This document shows, piece by piece, positions 43,358 through 51,634 of a DNA stretch of 64,000 bases (the stretch's first letter is position 1; every line of letters begins with the position of its first letter). The notes beneath the pieces are model-generated. The model saw nothing but the letters and a program-made list of their open reading frames with translations. It did no database searches and was not told the origin of the DNA. The stretch is from Bacteroidales bacterium (GTDB lineage: Bacteria; Bacteroidota; Bacteroidia; Bacteroidales; WCHB1-69), in contig JAGBPS010000017.1 in the NCBI GenBank assembly GCA_017633255.1, forward strand, positions 1 through 64,000, read 5' to 3'. Both the position numbers and the translations under genes were made by a program.

Positions 43358-43468
43358 TCGTTAAGACGTCAAGGCGTTAAGACATGCACTTCGTGCATTC
43401 GTTAAGAAGGAATCCGTCTCTACGCCTCCACGTCTTTACGAACGAGCGAAGCGAGTGTCTTCCCGTCT
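43358..43468. repeat. Interspersed 'TTAAGACGT' palindromic repeat, copy 1
   Basis: The element begins CGTTAAGACGTCAAGGCGTTA, contains the mini-hairpin GCACTTCGTGC and the block CGAACGAGCGAAGCGAGTG, and ends CGTCTTCACG. Related copies lie near 49.9, 55.2, 56.2 and 57.7 kb. Confidence 0.8.
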
Positions 43469-43822
43469 TCACGATTCCTTATATAATTCTGCCAGTTCCT
43501 CCCAGCTCATTCTCACCAGTTTCATGGTCTTGAAAAAGGCGGGAACTTCTTCTTCCACAAACTGTTTCCGGCGGTGACTGATGATTTTGTCGGTGGCGTC
43601 GGGAGCTACAAAGTAGCCCACACCTCGCCGGTTCACGATGACCTCCAGCTTTTGCAGGAAGTCGTAAGAGCGCAGGATGGTATTGGGATTCACCACCAAA
43701 AGGGTGCCCAGTTCTCGCACCGACATGATGCGGTCGCCCTCTTTCCAGTTACCGTTCAGTATCTGCTCGAAAACCCACTCGGCAATCTGCAGATAGATGG
43801 CTTTGTTGTCGTTGAAATTCAT
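43469..43822 (-). CDS. GntR-family transcriptional regulator (YtrA-like)
   Basis: This 117-residue protein has an N-terminal winged-helix domain (IYLQIAEWVFEQILNGNWKE then IMSVRELGTLLVVNPNTILR) and only a short C-terminal helical region, as in the YtrA subfamily. These regulators usually control the ABC transporter genes beside them in response to cell-wall or membrane stress. Here it is the last gene of such an operon and probably represses the operator at 45458-45475. Confidence 0.9.
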   Translation of the reverse strand: MNFNDNKAIYLQIAEWVFEQILNGNWKEGDRIMSVRELGTLLVVNPNTILRSYDFLQKLEVIVNRRGVGYFVAPDATDKIISHRRKQFVEEEVPAFFKTMKLVRMSWEELAELYKES

Positions 43823-43823
43823 C

Positions 43824-44528
43824 TTAGGCCTCCGTTTCTCTTAATCGCAACCAGGTCATGAAATTGAAGAAGATGAAAGCCAGAATACTGACGGTGTATT
43901 CAATCAAATCGCCATTAATGTTGTTGAATACATTTTCTGCTTCTTTGATGCTTTCAGGATTGGAATGTATAAAGTAACTTCCGACGAGAGTTGTGTCTAA
44001 AATGATGAAAAAGAGAAAGAAAGCAAGGAGCACGAGGGCGGTTTTTATGGCAGCGTGTTGTTTGAAGTATATAGAGCCGAATAAGAATATTGATTCGAAA
44101 ACGAGGGTCAATATCAGGTTGTCCAAACTAAAAGGCATATAGAAAATGTAGTGAAATTCGGGTGCCAGCAGTTTGTGGGCCATTCCGCCGAGGAAGTTCC
44201 CCAAGAGAAGGGCGACGATGAGCAGAATATTGTAATAGATGTATACCAGGATGCCGTTGGCGATGGTTTTTTCAATGTTGGAAGCGGGAATCGTCAGGTA
44301 GTGGATGGCTCTTCCGACGGGCTGGAATATGTTGAAGATTCTGCCTGCATATACGACACCCATTAAAAATAACAGAAAGACCATCAAGCTGTCGCTAATG
44401 CTTCCTGAAACAGAAAAGAAACTGATGAGAGTGATGGTCAAGACGATAAGAACAAAGGTGGTGATGTCTTTTCTTCCGCTTTCTATGAAATATCTTCTGA
44501 TGAGATTGAATATGTTTTTTGTATTCAT
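43824..44528 (-). CDS. ABC transporter membrane subunit (YtrA operon type)
   Basis: The 234-residue protein has about six hydrophobic segments and no periplasmic domain. It starts MNTKNIFNLIRRYFIESGRK, with FLLFLMGVVYAGRIF and FNFMTWLRLRETE at the end. Its place between the ATPase gene and the GntR regulator gene identifies it as the permease partner. The gaps are short: five bases from the ATPase stop and one base to the regulator start. The substrate is unknown. Confidence 0.8.
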   Translation of the reverse strand: MNTKNIFNLIRRYFIESGRKDITTFVLIVLTITLISFFSVSGSISDSLMVFLLFLMGVVYAGRIFNIFQPVGRAIHYLTIPASNIEKTIANGILVYIYYNILLIVALLLGNFLGGMAHKLLAPEFHYIFYMPFSLDNLILTLVFESIFLFGSIYFKQHAAIKTALVLLAFFLFFIILDTTLVGSYFIHSNPESIKEAENVFNNINGDLIEYTVSILAFIFFNFMTWLRLRETEA

Positions 44529-44533
44529 GGTCC

Positions 44534-45379
44534 TTAGTTTTTAGCGTTAAACAATTCGTTGATGCGTTCTTTGTTCAGCATGACGGCGTTGAACAGCAAC
44601 TCTATATCGAGTTTTGTCTCAATATGATGGATGTTCTCGGTCACCAGGAGATTGCCGCGGAGATTTTCCTCACAGTACAAAATGGGTTCGTCAGTGCCAG
44701 TGTCATCTGTGATTTTGAAGCAGAGTTTGTCGGTGATGTCGTCTGCGCTGGCATTCAGCAGGATATGTCCGTTGTCGAGGATGACCACCGCGTCGATGAG
44801 GCAGTGCAGGTCGCGCACCTGATGGGTGGAGATGAGGATGAGTCTATCTTCGTTGGCGGCCATGGTCATGATCTTGCGGAAGATGCCTTTGGAAGGAATA
44901 TCCAAGCCATTGGTGGGCTCGTCCATGAGCAGGATTTTGGTGTTGGTGGCCAAGGCAAAGCTGATAATGACTTTTTTGCGCTGTCCGTGTGACAGGGCAG
45001 TGAGCTTGTCGTCCATTGAGGTGATTTCAAACAGGTGCAGGTATTCTTCGAACTGCTCGTTGTCGAAATTCTCATAGAAAGGCGCATAGCATTTCACATA
45101 GTCGCGGATGCTGATGGCTGGCACATAGACTTCTTCCTGCAGGAAATACAGGTTTTTGAGCATTTCGGCTTTGCGTAATGCCGCACGCTGGCCTAAGGTG
45201 GTGGAACTGCCGCTTTTTGGGAAACGCAGTCCGGCAATGATCTTAAGAAGGGTGGTTTTGCCGGCGCCGTTCTTGCCGAACAGTCCATAAATGTGTCCAC
45301 CCTCTAACGAAAGGCTGAGGTCGTCGAAGATCGTTCTGCCTTTGTGATAGCTGAAGTTGATGTTTTGTAATTGAATCAT
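44534..45379 (-). CDS. ABC transporter ATP-binding protein
   Basis: This ATPase drives the adjacent permease. It carries Walker A GLFGKNGAGKTTLLKI, the signature LSHGQRKK and Walker B ILLMDEPTNGLD, followed by the H-loop in LILISTHQV. The signature has SHGQ instead of SGGQ, as often seen in YtrB-like ATPases. The start at 45379 (MIQLQNINFSYHKG) matches family N-termini; an upstream ATG at 45406 would add nine residues. Confidence 0.9.
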   Translation of the reverse strand: MIQLQNINFSYHKGRTIFDDLSLSLEGGHIYGLFGKNGAGKTTLLKIIAGLRFPKSGSSTTLGQRAALRKAEMLKNLYFLQEEVYVPAISIRDYVKCYAPFYENFDNEQFEEYLHLFEITSMDDKLTALSHGQRKKVIISFALATNTKILLMDEPTNGLDIPSKGIFRKIMTMAANEDRLILISTHQVRDLHCLIDAVVILDNGHILLNASADDITDKLCFKITDDTGTDEPILYCEENLRGNLLVTENIHHIETKLDIELLFNAVMLNKERINELFNAKN

Positions 45380-45457
45380 ATTAATATAGGTTTTAGGTTT
45401 CTTCATTTGCTAATTAACTAATTTGCTCATTTACTAATTGTGTTTTTCTGTTTTACT

Positions 45458-45475
45458 GTATTAGTGAAATAGTAC
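45458..45475. promoter_or_regulatory. Palindromic operator of the GntR/ABC operon
   Basis: GTATTA and TAGTAC are inverted half-sites (one mismatch) separated by six bases. The site lies just downstream of the minus-strand -7 box, where a bound repressor would block transcription start. The likely binder is the GntR protein of the same operon. Confidence 0.5.
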
Positions 45476-45479
45476 ACTG

Positions 45480-45487
45480 CAAAAGTA
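45480..45487 (-). promoter_or_regulatory. Promoter -7 box of the GntR/ABC operon
   Basis: The minus strand reads TACTTTTG followed by CAG, next to the palindromic operator. Confidence 0.6.
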
Positions 45488-45621
45488 GTACATTTTTCAA
45501 ATACGATGTTCTAGAAAATAAAAATTTTAAATCACTGAAAATCAATAATATAAAAATTATACTCCAAAAAATGAGATAAATTTTTTGAATAATTTGGGAG
45601 AAATAGGAGTTATGCATTACA

Positions 45622-45895
45622 AAAAGATGTGCCGGAGGCACAATATTCTAATAACCCCGCACCAAACGACCGAAGGGAGTGCGGTGTGGGGTGGCAAGGG
45701 TACTCTGTGGCGATGTGTGTCGAAGACACACCACTCATCAGAAGCAAGTGGCAGTAGGGCTGTCACATTGTGGCAGCCGTAAAATGTAGCGTACTTTCAG
45801 CACGCTGACATCTACCGTCAGCATCGTCACCCCAAAATGCGTCCTTCGGCCTTGTTAGGGGTTAATAGGATAATGTGCTTCCAGCACATATCACT
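45622..45895. repeat. Composite palindromic repeat region
   Basis: The region contains many short inverted repeats in series: GTGCCGGAGGCAC, ACCCCGCACC against GGTGTGGGGT, GTGTGTCGAAGACACAC, GGCTGTCACATTGTGGCAGCC (45758-45778, a copy of a family seen twice elsewhere), GCTGACATCTACCGTCAGC and GTGCTTCCAGCAC. The outer ends also pair (ATTCTAATAACCCC against GGGGTTAATAGGAT-like), so the whole could fold as one large structure. No gene is seen. Confidence 0.65.
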
Positions 45896-45897
45896 CA

Positions 45898-45992
45898 CTG
45901 CTCATCGCTCATCGCCCATTACTCACAGCTCATTGCTCATAGCTCATAGCTCATTGCTCATAGCTCATTGCTCATCGCCCACAGCTCATCGC
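45898..45992. repeat. Degenerate tandem GCTCAT repeats
   Basis: About a dozen words of the form GCTCAT(N) follow one another, alternating GCTCATTGCTCATAGCTCAT. No gene is encoded. Confidence 0.75.
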
Positions 45993-46027
45993 AAAATAAT
46001 TTTCACATTTGCTAATTGAAATTTTTG

Positions 46028-46035
46028 TATTTTTG
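46028..46035 (+). promoter_or_regulatory. Promoter -7 box of tRNA-Arg
   Basis: TATTTTTG followed by CC, 14 bases before the tRNA 5' end. Confidence 0.6.
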
Positions 46036-46048
46036 CCGACGGAAAAAC

Positions 46049-46122
46049 GGCCCCGTAGCTTAGTTGAATAGAGCGTCAGATTCCGGTTCTGAAGGTCGAG
46101 GGTTTGAATCCCCCCGGGGTCG
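46049..46122 (+). tRNA. tRNA-Arg (anticodon CCG)
   Basis: The acceptor arms GGCCCCG and CGGGGTC pair (one G:U). The D-arm AGCTTAGTTGAATAGAGC and the T-arm GAGGGTTTGAATCCCCC are recognisable. The anticodon stem TCAGA/TCTGA encloses TTCCGGT, giving anticodon CCG for Arg CGG codons. CCA is not encoded. It has its own promoter and is followed by an AT-rich gap to corA. Confidence 0.94.
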
Positions 46123-46260
46123 CTATTTTTTTGAAATTCCGTCAATTTCTTTTTTGATTACAGGATTACAGGATGATGGTTTTTGGATAAAAAAAGTCCA
46201 CCGTTCATAGCTTTATTGAATTTTTATTCAAATTTCCTGCGCAATTTCAAGTATTTTTTT

Positions 46261-46268
46261 TATTTTTG
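46261..46268 (+). promoter_or_regulatory. Promoter -7 box of corA
   Basis: TATTTTTG followed by CAGG, 74 bases before the ATG at 46343. A segment AGAAAGGAGG near 46328-46337 could be a rare Shine-Dalgarno site for this gene. Confidence 0.55.
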
Positions 46269-46342
46269 CAGGTCAAAAATTAAAATACTAATCAGGAATG
46301 TAGAAATTCGTTTCCCGTCCATAGAGAAGAAAGGAGGTTACA

Positions 46343-47254
46343 ATGGTGGATACCATTGATTTCGGAACGCTGAAATGGCATCATATCACCAATCCCACGG
46401 TTGAGGATTTGGATTTTTTAGAAGATAACTTTCATTTTCACCCTTTGGACATAGACGACTGCTCCAGCTTCGTTCAACGACCGAAAATAGACGTTTACGA
46501 CGACTATTATTTTATGGTATTGCATTTCCCGCTGATGGACAAACGTACCAGTCTGGTGAAAACCGAGGAAACGAAGATTTTCTGGGGGCAGGACTACATC
46601 ATCACTGTCGGTAATTCGCATTACGTGGTGCAGGACCTCTTCGACCTCACCAAGGTGAATCCTGAGGAAGTGGACGAGGACGACATCGGCGGCACCAGCG
46701 ACGCCATCCTGTATAAAGTGCTCTACCGTATGATGAAGGAGACCTTCCTCTTGGTGGAGCGCATGGGCAGTGAGCTGGATACTATCAGCCGTGAGCTATT
46801 CGACAGCAAACCCGGTGACATCATCGGGCAGATTTCCCGCTTCCGCAAGAATATCATCCAGATGAACACCATCTTCAAACCGCAGCTGCGACTCTTCCAT
46901 AAGTTCGAGTCGGGCGAGGTAAAGGGCTTTGCCGAGGACATGGAAGATTACTGGGGCAATATCCTCGACTTCTACCAGAAGATGTGGGATATGATTGACG
47001 ACTACGGCGAATTGGTAGCCGGCCTCTCCAATACTTTCGATTCGTTGCAGACCAACAAAACCAACGAGATTATGCGTATGCTCACCATCATCTCGACTAT
47101 CGTGCTCCCCTTGACCTTTATTACAGGTGTTTACGGAATGAACGTCGGATTGCCACTCAGCGATAAACCGTATGCCTTCTGGATAGTGATGGTCTTTTGC
47201 TTTGTGATAGCCATTTGCCTTTTGTTGTATTTCAGAAAGAAAAAATGGATGTGA
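46343..47254 (+). CDS. corA: CorA-family magnesium/divalent cation transporter
   Basis: The 303-residue protein has a large cytoplasmic domain (1-240), then two C-terminal transmembrane helices and the selectivity motif YGMNVG, the GMN signature of the family. The loop after it (LPLSDKP) lacks the usual MPEL-type sequence, as in many Bacteroidota members. It forms a pentameric channel for Mg2+ or Co2+. It is preceded by a promoter and an AGGAGG-like site, unusual for this genome. Confidence 0.94.
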   Translation: MVDTIDFGTLKWHHITNPTVEDLDFLEDNFHFHPLDIDDCSSFVQRPKIDVYDDYYFMVLHFPLMDKRTSLVKTEETKIFWGQDYIITVGNSHYVVQDLFDLTKVNPEEVDEDDIGGTSDAILYKVLYRMMKETFLLVERMGSELDTISRELFDSKPGDIIGQISRFRKNIIQMNTIFKPQLRLFHKFESGEVKGFAEDMEDYWGNILDFYQKMWDMIDDYGELVAGLSNTFDSLQTNKTNEIMRMLTIISTIVLPLTFITGVYGMNVGLPLSDKPYAFWIVMVFCFVIAICLLLYFRKKKWM

Positions 47255-47283
47255 TTTCAAATCTTTTTTGTGATATGTAATAT

Positions 47284-47402
47284 TGTAGAGACGTTTCATG
47301 AAAGGTCTCTACAGAGAACGGGAAAACCAATGTAGAGTCGCAATGCATTGCGTCTCTACAGAAAACCGGAAGGACAATATGGGGACGCAATGCTTACGTC
47401 CG
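47284..47402. repeat. GTAGAGAC palindromic repeats (ogt-type element)
   Basis: Two inverted repeats lie side by side: TGTAGAGACG ... GGTCTCTACA (47284-47312) and TGTAGAGTCGCAATGC with ATTGCGTCTCTACA (47331-47360). A third partial piece, GGGGACGCAATGCTTACGTCC, follows. They are intergenic relatives of the perfect palindrome inside ogt. Confidence 0.75.
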
Positions 47403-47419
47403 TAAAATTTTAAGTGGGA

Positions 47420-47869
47420 ATGAAACATACTATGCAGCAATATAGCGTTAAATTCAAGCTGGTGACTTTGGAACCTGACAATTATCATATTGTATTGAAG
47501 GCTTCCATCGAAGGCCGTCCATTGAATGTCATCATTGATACCGGTGCCTCCCATTCTTGCTTCGACCTGAATTTTATCCGCGATTTGTTGCCGGAATTGA
47601 ACATGGAGGATAACGACGGACTGAATGTGGGGGTGGGCACTTCTGATTTCGAGAGCAAGCTCAGTACCATCCAGAACTTGCGCCTGGGCCGCTTCCTGCT
47701 GAAACAGTATGATATAGTGTTGTTGGATATGAGCAATATTAATGAAGCTTATAAAATGATGCATAAACCGTTGATTCATGGAATTATAGGTAGCGATTTC
47801 CTGATGAAATACCAAGCGGTGATTGATTATGGCGCGAAAACATTGATGTTGCAGAGGGATAAGAAATAG
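47420..47869 (+). CDS. Small retropepsin-like aspartic protease
   Basis: This 149-residue protein has a single aspartyl-protease motif IIDTGASHSCFD (near residue 37) and the second conserved block HGIIGSDFLMKYQAVIDY, as in retroviral-type proteases, which act as homodimers. There is no signal peptide, so it should be cytoplasmic. It differs from the exported two-motif protease at 18596. The ATG at 47420 is preferred; a GTG at 47414 and an ATG at 47432 are also possible. Confidence 0.82.
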   Translation: MKHTMQQYSVKFKLVTLEPDNYHIVLKASIEGRPLNVIIDTGASHSCFDLNFIRDLLPELNMEDNDGLNVGVGTSDFESKLSTIQNLRLGRFLLKQYDIVLLDMSNINEAYKMMHKPLIHGIIGSDFLMKYQAVIDYGAKTLMLQRDKK

Positions 47870-47943
47870 GAGGAGTCTCGCTTCGCTCAAGGGGAGTGGA
47901 CTTCGTCCAAAGGGGAGTCTCGCACTGCGTGCTCGAGGGGAGA
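47870..47943. repeat. Array of AGGGGAGT blocks with variable mini-hairpins
   Basis: The constant block AGGGGAGT alternates with small inverted repeats (GCTTCGC, GGACTTCGTCC, GCACTGCGTGC). It is the inverse-orientation relative of 32911-32981. The following 47944-48060 holds CCTAACC-type and GAATTTTGAACTTTGAATT-type direct repeats and no gene. Confidence 0.7.
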
Positions 47944-48063
47944 TATAAAACTGAAAGTTGAAAACTGAAAACTGAAAATGACCTCCCTAACCCTCCTAAC
48001 CTTCCTAACCTTCCTAACCATTAAACTCTGAATTTTGAACTTTGAATTTTGAATTAAAATAAT

Positions 48064-48621
48064 ATGGACGACCACATCATCTTAGGAGTTGACCCCGGCA
48101 CCTTGATTATGGGTTATGCCTTGCTGAAGGCCAACCCGGTCAAATCCGAGTTGATTACCTTGGATGTGCTGAACCTGAAAAAACTGCCCGATCAGCCCAC
48201 CAAGCTGAAACAGATTTTTGAGTTTGTGACGGAGCTGATAGACCAGTATCATCCCGATATGTTGGCGATTGAAGGTCCCTTTTTGGGCAAAAGTGCGCAA
48301 TCCATGCTGAAATTGGGTCGTGCCCAAGGGGTGGTGATGGCGGCTTGTATCCACAAAGGCTTGGAAATCAACGAGTACTCGCCTCGCAAAATCAAACAAT
48401 CGGTCACGGGCAACGGTAACGCCGCCAAAGAGCAGGTGTCAGCCATGTTGCAGCGGATGTATCCACTTCCCAGCGACATTAAATATCTGGATGCCACGGA
48501 TGCCTTGGCGGTGGCGGTGTGCCATCATCTGCAGAATCGCGTGCAGCTTGGTCCTAAACAACATTTTTCAGGTTGGGAAAGTTTTCTCTCCAAAAATGCG
48601 GATCGTATTATCAAGAAATAG
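48064..48621 (+). CDS. ruvC: Holliday junction resolvase RuvC
   Basis: The 185-residue nuclease resolves Holliday junctions with RuvAB. The first catalytic aspartate is in ILGVDPGTLIMGYAL (Asp10), the glutamate in MLAIEGPFLGKSAQSMLKLG and the last acidic pair in YLDATDALAVAVCHH. ARGVVMAAC-type and EYSPRKIKQSVTGNGNAAKE segments are family hallmarks. The length is normal. Confidence 0.96.
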   Translation: MDDHIILGVDPGTLIMGYALLKANPVKSELITLDVLNLKKLPDQPTKLKQIFEFVTELIDQYHPDMLAIEGPFLGKSAQSMLKLGRAQGVVMAACIHKGLEINEYSPRKIKQSVTGNGNAAKEQVSAMLQRMYPLPSDIKYLDATDALAVAVCHHLQNRVQLGPKQHFSGWESFLSKNADRIIKK

Positions 48622-48641
48622 AATTATAAAAACATAAGAAC

Positions 48642-49853
48642 ATGAAAAAGAATTTATTAGACCGTTTTACGAAGTATATTTCGTATGCCACTACCTCCGA
48701 TGAGAATTCCGAAACCTATCCCAGCACCCAGGGCCAGCTGGTGTTCGGTGATTTTTTGGTGGAAGAACTGAAAAAGCTTGGTTTGCAAGAAGTTGAAAAA
48801 GACCAGTATGGTTATGTAACCGCTACTTTGCCAGCTAATTGTGAGGACAAGCAGCCTGTGATTGGCTTCATTTCCCATTTCGACACCGCCCCTGACATGC
48901 CGGGTATCGCTGCTCCGAGAATCATCGAAAACTACGATGGCGGTGATATCATGCTGGATGCTGAAAGCAATACAGCCCTGACCTTGGTGGATTTTCCTGA
49001 ATTGAGCGATTACAAGGGACAAACCTTGCTGACCACCGATGGCAAAACTTTGCTTGGTGCTGACGACAAAGCCGGTATCGCAGAAATCGTATGCGCTATG
49101 GAATACCTGATGAAACATCCCGAAATCAAGCATGGCAAGATTCGTGTCGGTTTCACTCCCGACGAGGAGATTGGCAAGGGCGTGGCTTTCTTCAATGTGG
49201 AGAAATTCGGTTGTGATTTTGCCTATACCATGGATGGTGGCGCTATTGGCGAGTTGGAGTACGAGAATTTCAACGCCGCTTCCGCTTGCATCAATATTCA
49301 GGGAAGGAACATCCATCCCGGTTACGCCAAGGGAAAGATGGTGAACTCACAACTGGTCGCCATGGAGTTCAACGCTTTGTTGCCCGAATTCGATAGACCT
49401 CAGAACACCCAGGATTATGAGGGTTTCTTCTTGCTGATTCACATGGAAGGTACCGTGGAGAATTCTCAGCTTAGATATATTATCCGTGACCATGACCGTC
49501 AGAAATTCGAGGAGAAAAAGCAACTGATTCAGCAGATTGTGGATTTCCTGAACATCAAGTATCCTGGTCGTGTCAGCTGCGACATTAAGGACCAGTACTA
49601 TAACATGCGCGAGATGGTGGAACCAGTGTTCTATGTGGTGGAGCGTGCTGAGAAAGCCATGCATGATGCTGGCATCGAGCCCAAAGTGCAGCCTATTCGT
49701 GGCGGTACCGACGGTGCCAACCTGTCGTTCAAAGGCCTGCCTTGTCCCAACATCTTCGCTGGCGGCCACAACTTTCACGGCAAGTACGAGTATGTGCCCC
49801 TCGAATCCATGGAGAAAGCGGTGGAGGTGATTGTGAACATATGCAAGGCGTAA
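48642..49853 (+). CDS. pepT: Peptidase T (tripeptide aminopeptidase)
   Basis: This 403-residue M20B zinc metallopeptidase removes N-terminal residues from tripeptides in the cytoplasm. It has ISHFDTAPDMPG (zinc His and Asp), LLGADDKAGIAEIV (bridging Asp), FTPDEEIGKGV (catalytic Glu pair) and the C-terminal RGGTDGANLSFKGLPCPN with GGHNFHGKYEYVPL (zinc His). The length is typical. It starts 20 bases after ruvC. Confidence 0.96.
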   Translation: MKKNLLDRFTKYISYATTSDENSETYPSTQGQLVFGDFLVEELKKLGLQEVEKDQYGYVTATLPANCEDKQPVIGFISHFDTAPDMPGIAAPRIIENYDGGDIMLDAESNTALTLVDFPELSDYKGQTLLTTDGKTLLGADDKAGIAEIVCAMEYLMKHPEIKHGKIRVGFTPDEEIGKGVAFFNVEKFGCDFAYTMDGGAIGELEYENFNAASACINIQGRNIHPGYAKGKMVNSQLVAMEFNALLPEFDRPQNTQDYEGFFLLIHMEGTVENSQLRYIIRDHDRQKFEEKKQLIQQIVDFLNIKYPGRVSCDIKDQYYNMREMVEPVFYVVERAEKAMHDAGIEPKVQPIRGGTDGANLSFKGLPCPNIFAGGHNFHGKYEYVPLESMEKAVEVIVNICKA

Positions 49854-49859
49854 GGCTTG

Positions 49860-50013
49860 ACGTTAAGACGTGGAGACGTGAAGACATGTACTTTGTACAT
49901 TCGTTAAGACGTAATTCGTCTTCCCGCCTTCACGAACGAGTGAAGCGAGTTACTCCACGTCTCCACGAATGAGCGAAGCGAATGACTTCCCGCCTTGACG
50001 AATACACGCAGTG
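49860..50013. repeat. Interspersed 'TTAAGACGT' palindromic repeat, copy 2 (extended)
   Basis: It has the same order as copy 1, but the first mini-hairpin is GTACTTTGTAC instead of GCACTTCGTGC, so the pairing is kept while the bases change. A second CGAATGAGCGAAGCGAATG-type block and a third hairpin near CACGCAGTGCG make it longer than the other copies. Confidence 0.8.
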
Positions 50014-50068
50014 CGAAACATCCCTCCAAAAAAAATTAACACTGAGTAGTTTATATTAAAAAACTTTG

Positions 50069-50076
50069 TATATTTG
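50069..50076 (+). promoter_or_regulatory. Promoter -7 box of the DUF177-rpmF operon
   Basis: TATATTTG followed by CAA, 19 bases before the ATG at 50096. Confidence 0.65.
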
Positions 50077-50095
50077 CAACCCCAAAAATCGCAGC

Positions 50096-50641
50096 ATGAA
50101 GACGAAGGAAAAAAGAGACGATTACAAGATCAGAATTGCGGGTGTGGACATCGGAACTTATTCGTATTCAATGGTTTGCGATAAAGCGTTCTTTGAATTG
50201 TCCGAGATTTCAGAAGTGGAGGATGGATTGTTGAATTTGCAGATTGAAATGGACAAAAGTGAGAAAATGTTGGATTTGAAGTTCCATTTTGCCGGTGAGG
50301 TGGTGTCTCCATGTGACCGTTGCCTCGATCCGGTGACCATCCCGATGGACTTTGACGAGCAGCTGATTGTGAATCTCGTGCCGGAAGTGGAGGAGGATTT
50401 TGAAAACGACGAGAACATCTGGATGGTGGATGAGAATATCTATGAGCTGGATTTGTTCCATTTCATTTATGAGACCATCCGTCTGGCGTTGCCGCACCGC
50501 ATTGTGCATCCCGATGACGAGAACGGAAATTCAACATGCAATCCCGAGGTTTTGAAGAAGTTGGAGAGCCTGTCGCAGAACGAAAAACCCCAGGAAATTG
50601 ATGAACGCTGGGCCGCGTTGAAGGACTTAAAGTTAGATTAA
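50096..50641 (+). CDS. DUF177 (YceD-like) protein
   Basis: This 181-residue acidic protein belongs to the DUF177/YceD family, which is linked to 23S rRNA or large-subunit maturation and is almost always encoded next to rpmF. The family motif VVSPCDRCLDPVTIPM is present near the middle, followed by acidic strands (LIVNLVPEVEEDFENDENIW). The end DERWAALKDLKLD is typical. The gene starts at 50096, after the promoter. Confidence 0.9.
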   Translation: MKTKEKRDDYKIRIAGVDIGTYSYSMVCDKAFFELSEISEVEDGLLNLQIEMDKSEKMLDLKFHFAGEVVSPCDRCLDPVTIPMDFDEQLIVNLVPEVEEDFENDENIWMVDENIYELDLFHFIYETIRLALPHRIVHPDDENGNSTCNPEVLKKLESLSQNEKPQEIDERWAALKDLKLD

Positions 50642-50662
50642 AACATATAAAATAATAAAGCT

Positions 50663-50851
50663 ATGCCGAATCCGAAAAGAAGACATTCTCAGACGAGAAG
50701 AGACAAGAGAAGAGCTAATGATTTTATGACTCCTCCTCAGTTCACCACTTGCAGTCATTGTGGTGCTGCTGTTCTGCCTCACCGTGTATGCCCCGAATGT
50801 GGTTACTACAGAGGTAAACAGGCTATTGAAGTGGAAGGTGCTGCTCAATAG
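50663..50851 (+). CDS. rpmF: 50S ribosomal protein L32
   Basis: The 62-residue product begins with the family sequence PNPKRRHSQTRRDKRRAN and has a zinc-ribbon pair CSHCGA and CPECGYYRG. It lies 21 bases after the DUF177 gene, the usual operon arrangement. Confidence 0.98.
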   Translation: MPNPKRRHSQTRRDKRRANDFMTPPQFTTCSHCGAAVLPHRVCPECGYYRGKQAIEVEGAAQ

Positions 50852-50928
50852 TAGATGTCCAATAAAATCTTATAAATTAGTTTAGATGATATATTAAACT
50901 TATATCATCTTTTCTTGTTTTAAATACT

Positions 50929-51513
50929 ATGGAACTGATTTTTGCCACCCACAACCAGCATAAAACCGAGGAAGCTCGTGAGATAGCCGCGTCTTTTATC
51001 CAGATAAAGAATCTGAAAGACATCGGTTGTTTTGAGGAAATTCCGGAGACTGCCGACACGCTGCCGGGCAATGCTTTGCAAAAAGCCCGTTATGTGCAGG
51101 AGCATTTTCATGTCAATTGCTTCGCCGACGACACAGGTCTGGAGGTGGAAGTCTTGGACGGTCGTCCTGGAGTGTATTCCGCCCGCTATGCCGGTGAGCA
51201 TTGCAGCTATCAGGACAATGTGGACAAACTGCTCCGCGAAATGAAGGGAATGACCAACAGAAGAGCGTGTTTCAAGACTGTTATCGCCTTGATATTGGAT
51301 GGGAAAGAGTATTTGTTTGAAGGTCGTGTGGATGGACGAATAATTGAGGATCAGCGTGGTATGTCAGGATTTGGTTACGACCCCGTGTTCCTGCCGGATG
51401 GCTTTGACCGAACTTTCGCCGAGATGAGTGAGGAGGAAAAAAACAGCATTAGCCATAGGGGAAGAGCTATCCGCAAAATGATGGATTTTCTCAAAAATCA
51501 TAAAAATATATAA
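50929..51513 (+). CDS. rdgB: XTP/dITP diphosphatase (RdgB/HAM1)
   Basis: The 194-residue enzyme hydrolyses non-canonical purine triphosphates such as ITP and XTP, keeping them out of DNA. Family motifs are ELIFATHNQHKTEEAREI at the start, NCFADDTGLEVEVLDGRPGV with the metal-binding acidic residues, RYAGEH and the C-terminal MSGFGYDPVFLP with SHRGRAIRK. The length is normal. Confidence 0.96.
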   Translation: MELIFATHNQHKTEEAREIAASFIQIKNLKDIGCFEEIPETADTLPGNALQKARYVQEHFHVNCFADDTGLEVEVLDGRPGVYSARYAGEHCSYQDNVDKLLREMKGMTNRRACFKTVIALILDGKEYLFEGRVDGRIIEDQRGMSGFGYDPVFLPDGFDRTFAEMSEEEKNSISHRGRAIRKMMDFLKNHKNI

Positions 51514-51561
51514 ATTTCGCCAAAAAAAAATATTTTCTGTTCATATTATAAATAATAAACG

Positions 51562-51569
51562 TATATTTG
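51562..51569 (+). promoter_or_regulatory. Promoter -7 box TATATTTG
   Basis: Consensus box followed by CAACG, 65 bases before the ATG at 51635. Confidence 0.6.
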
Positions 51570-51634
51570 CAACGTTAATTCAAAAAAGAGAAGAAAACAA
51601 TATTCACCTATTTAATAACAAAAAAACAAACAAA

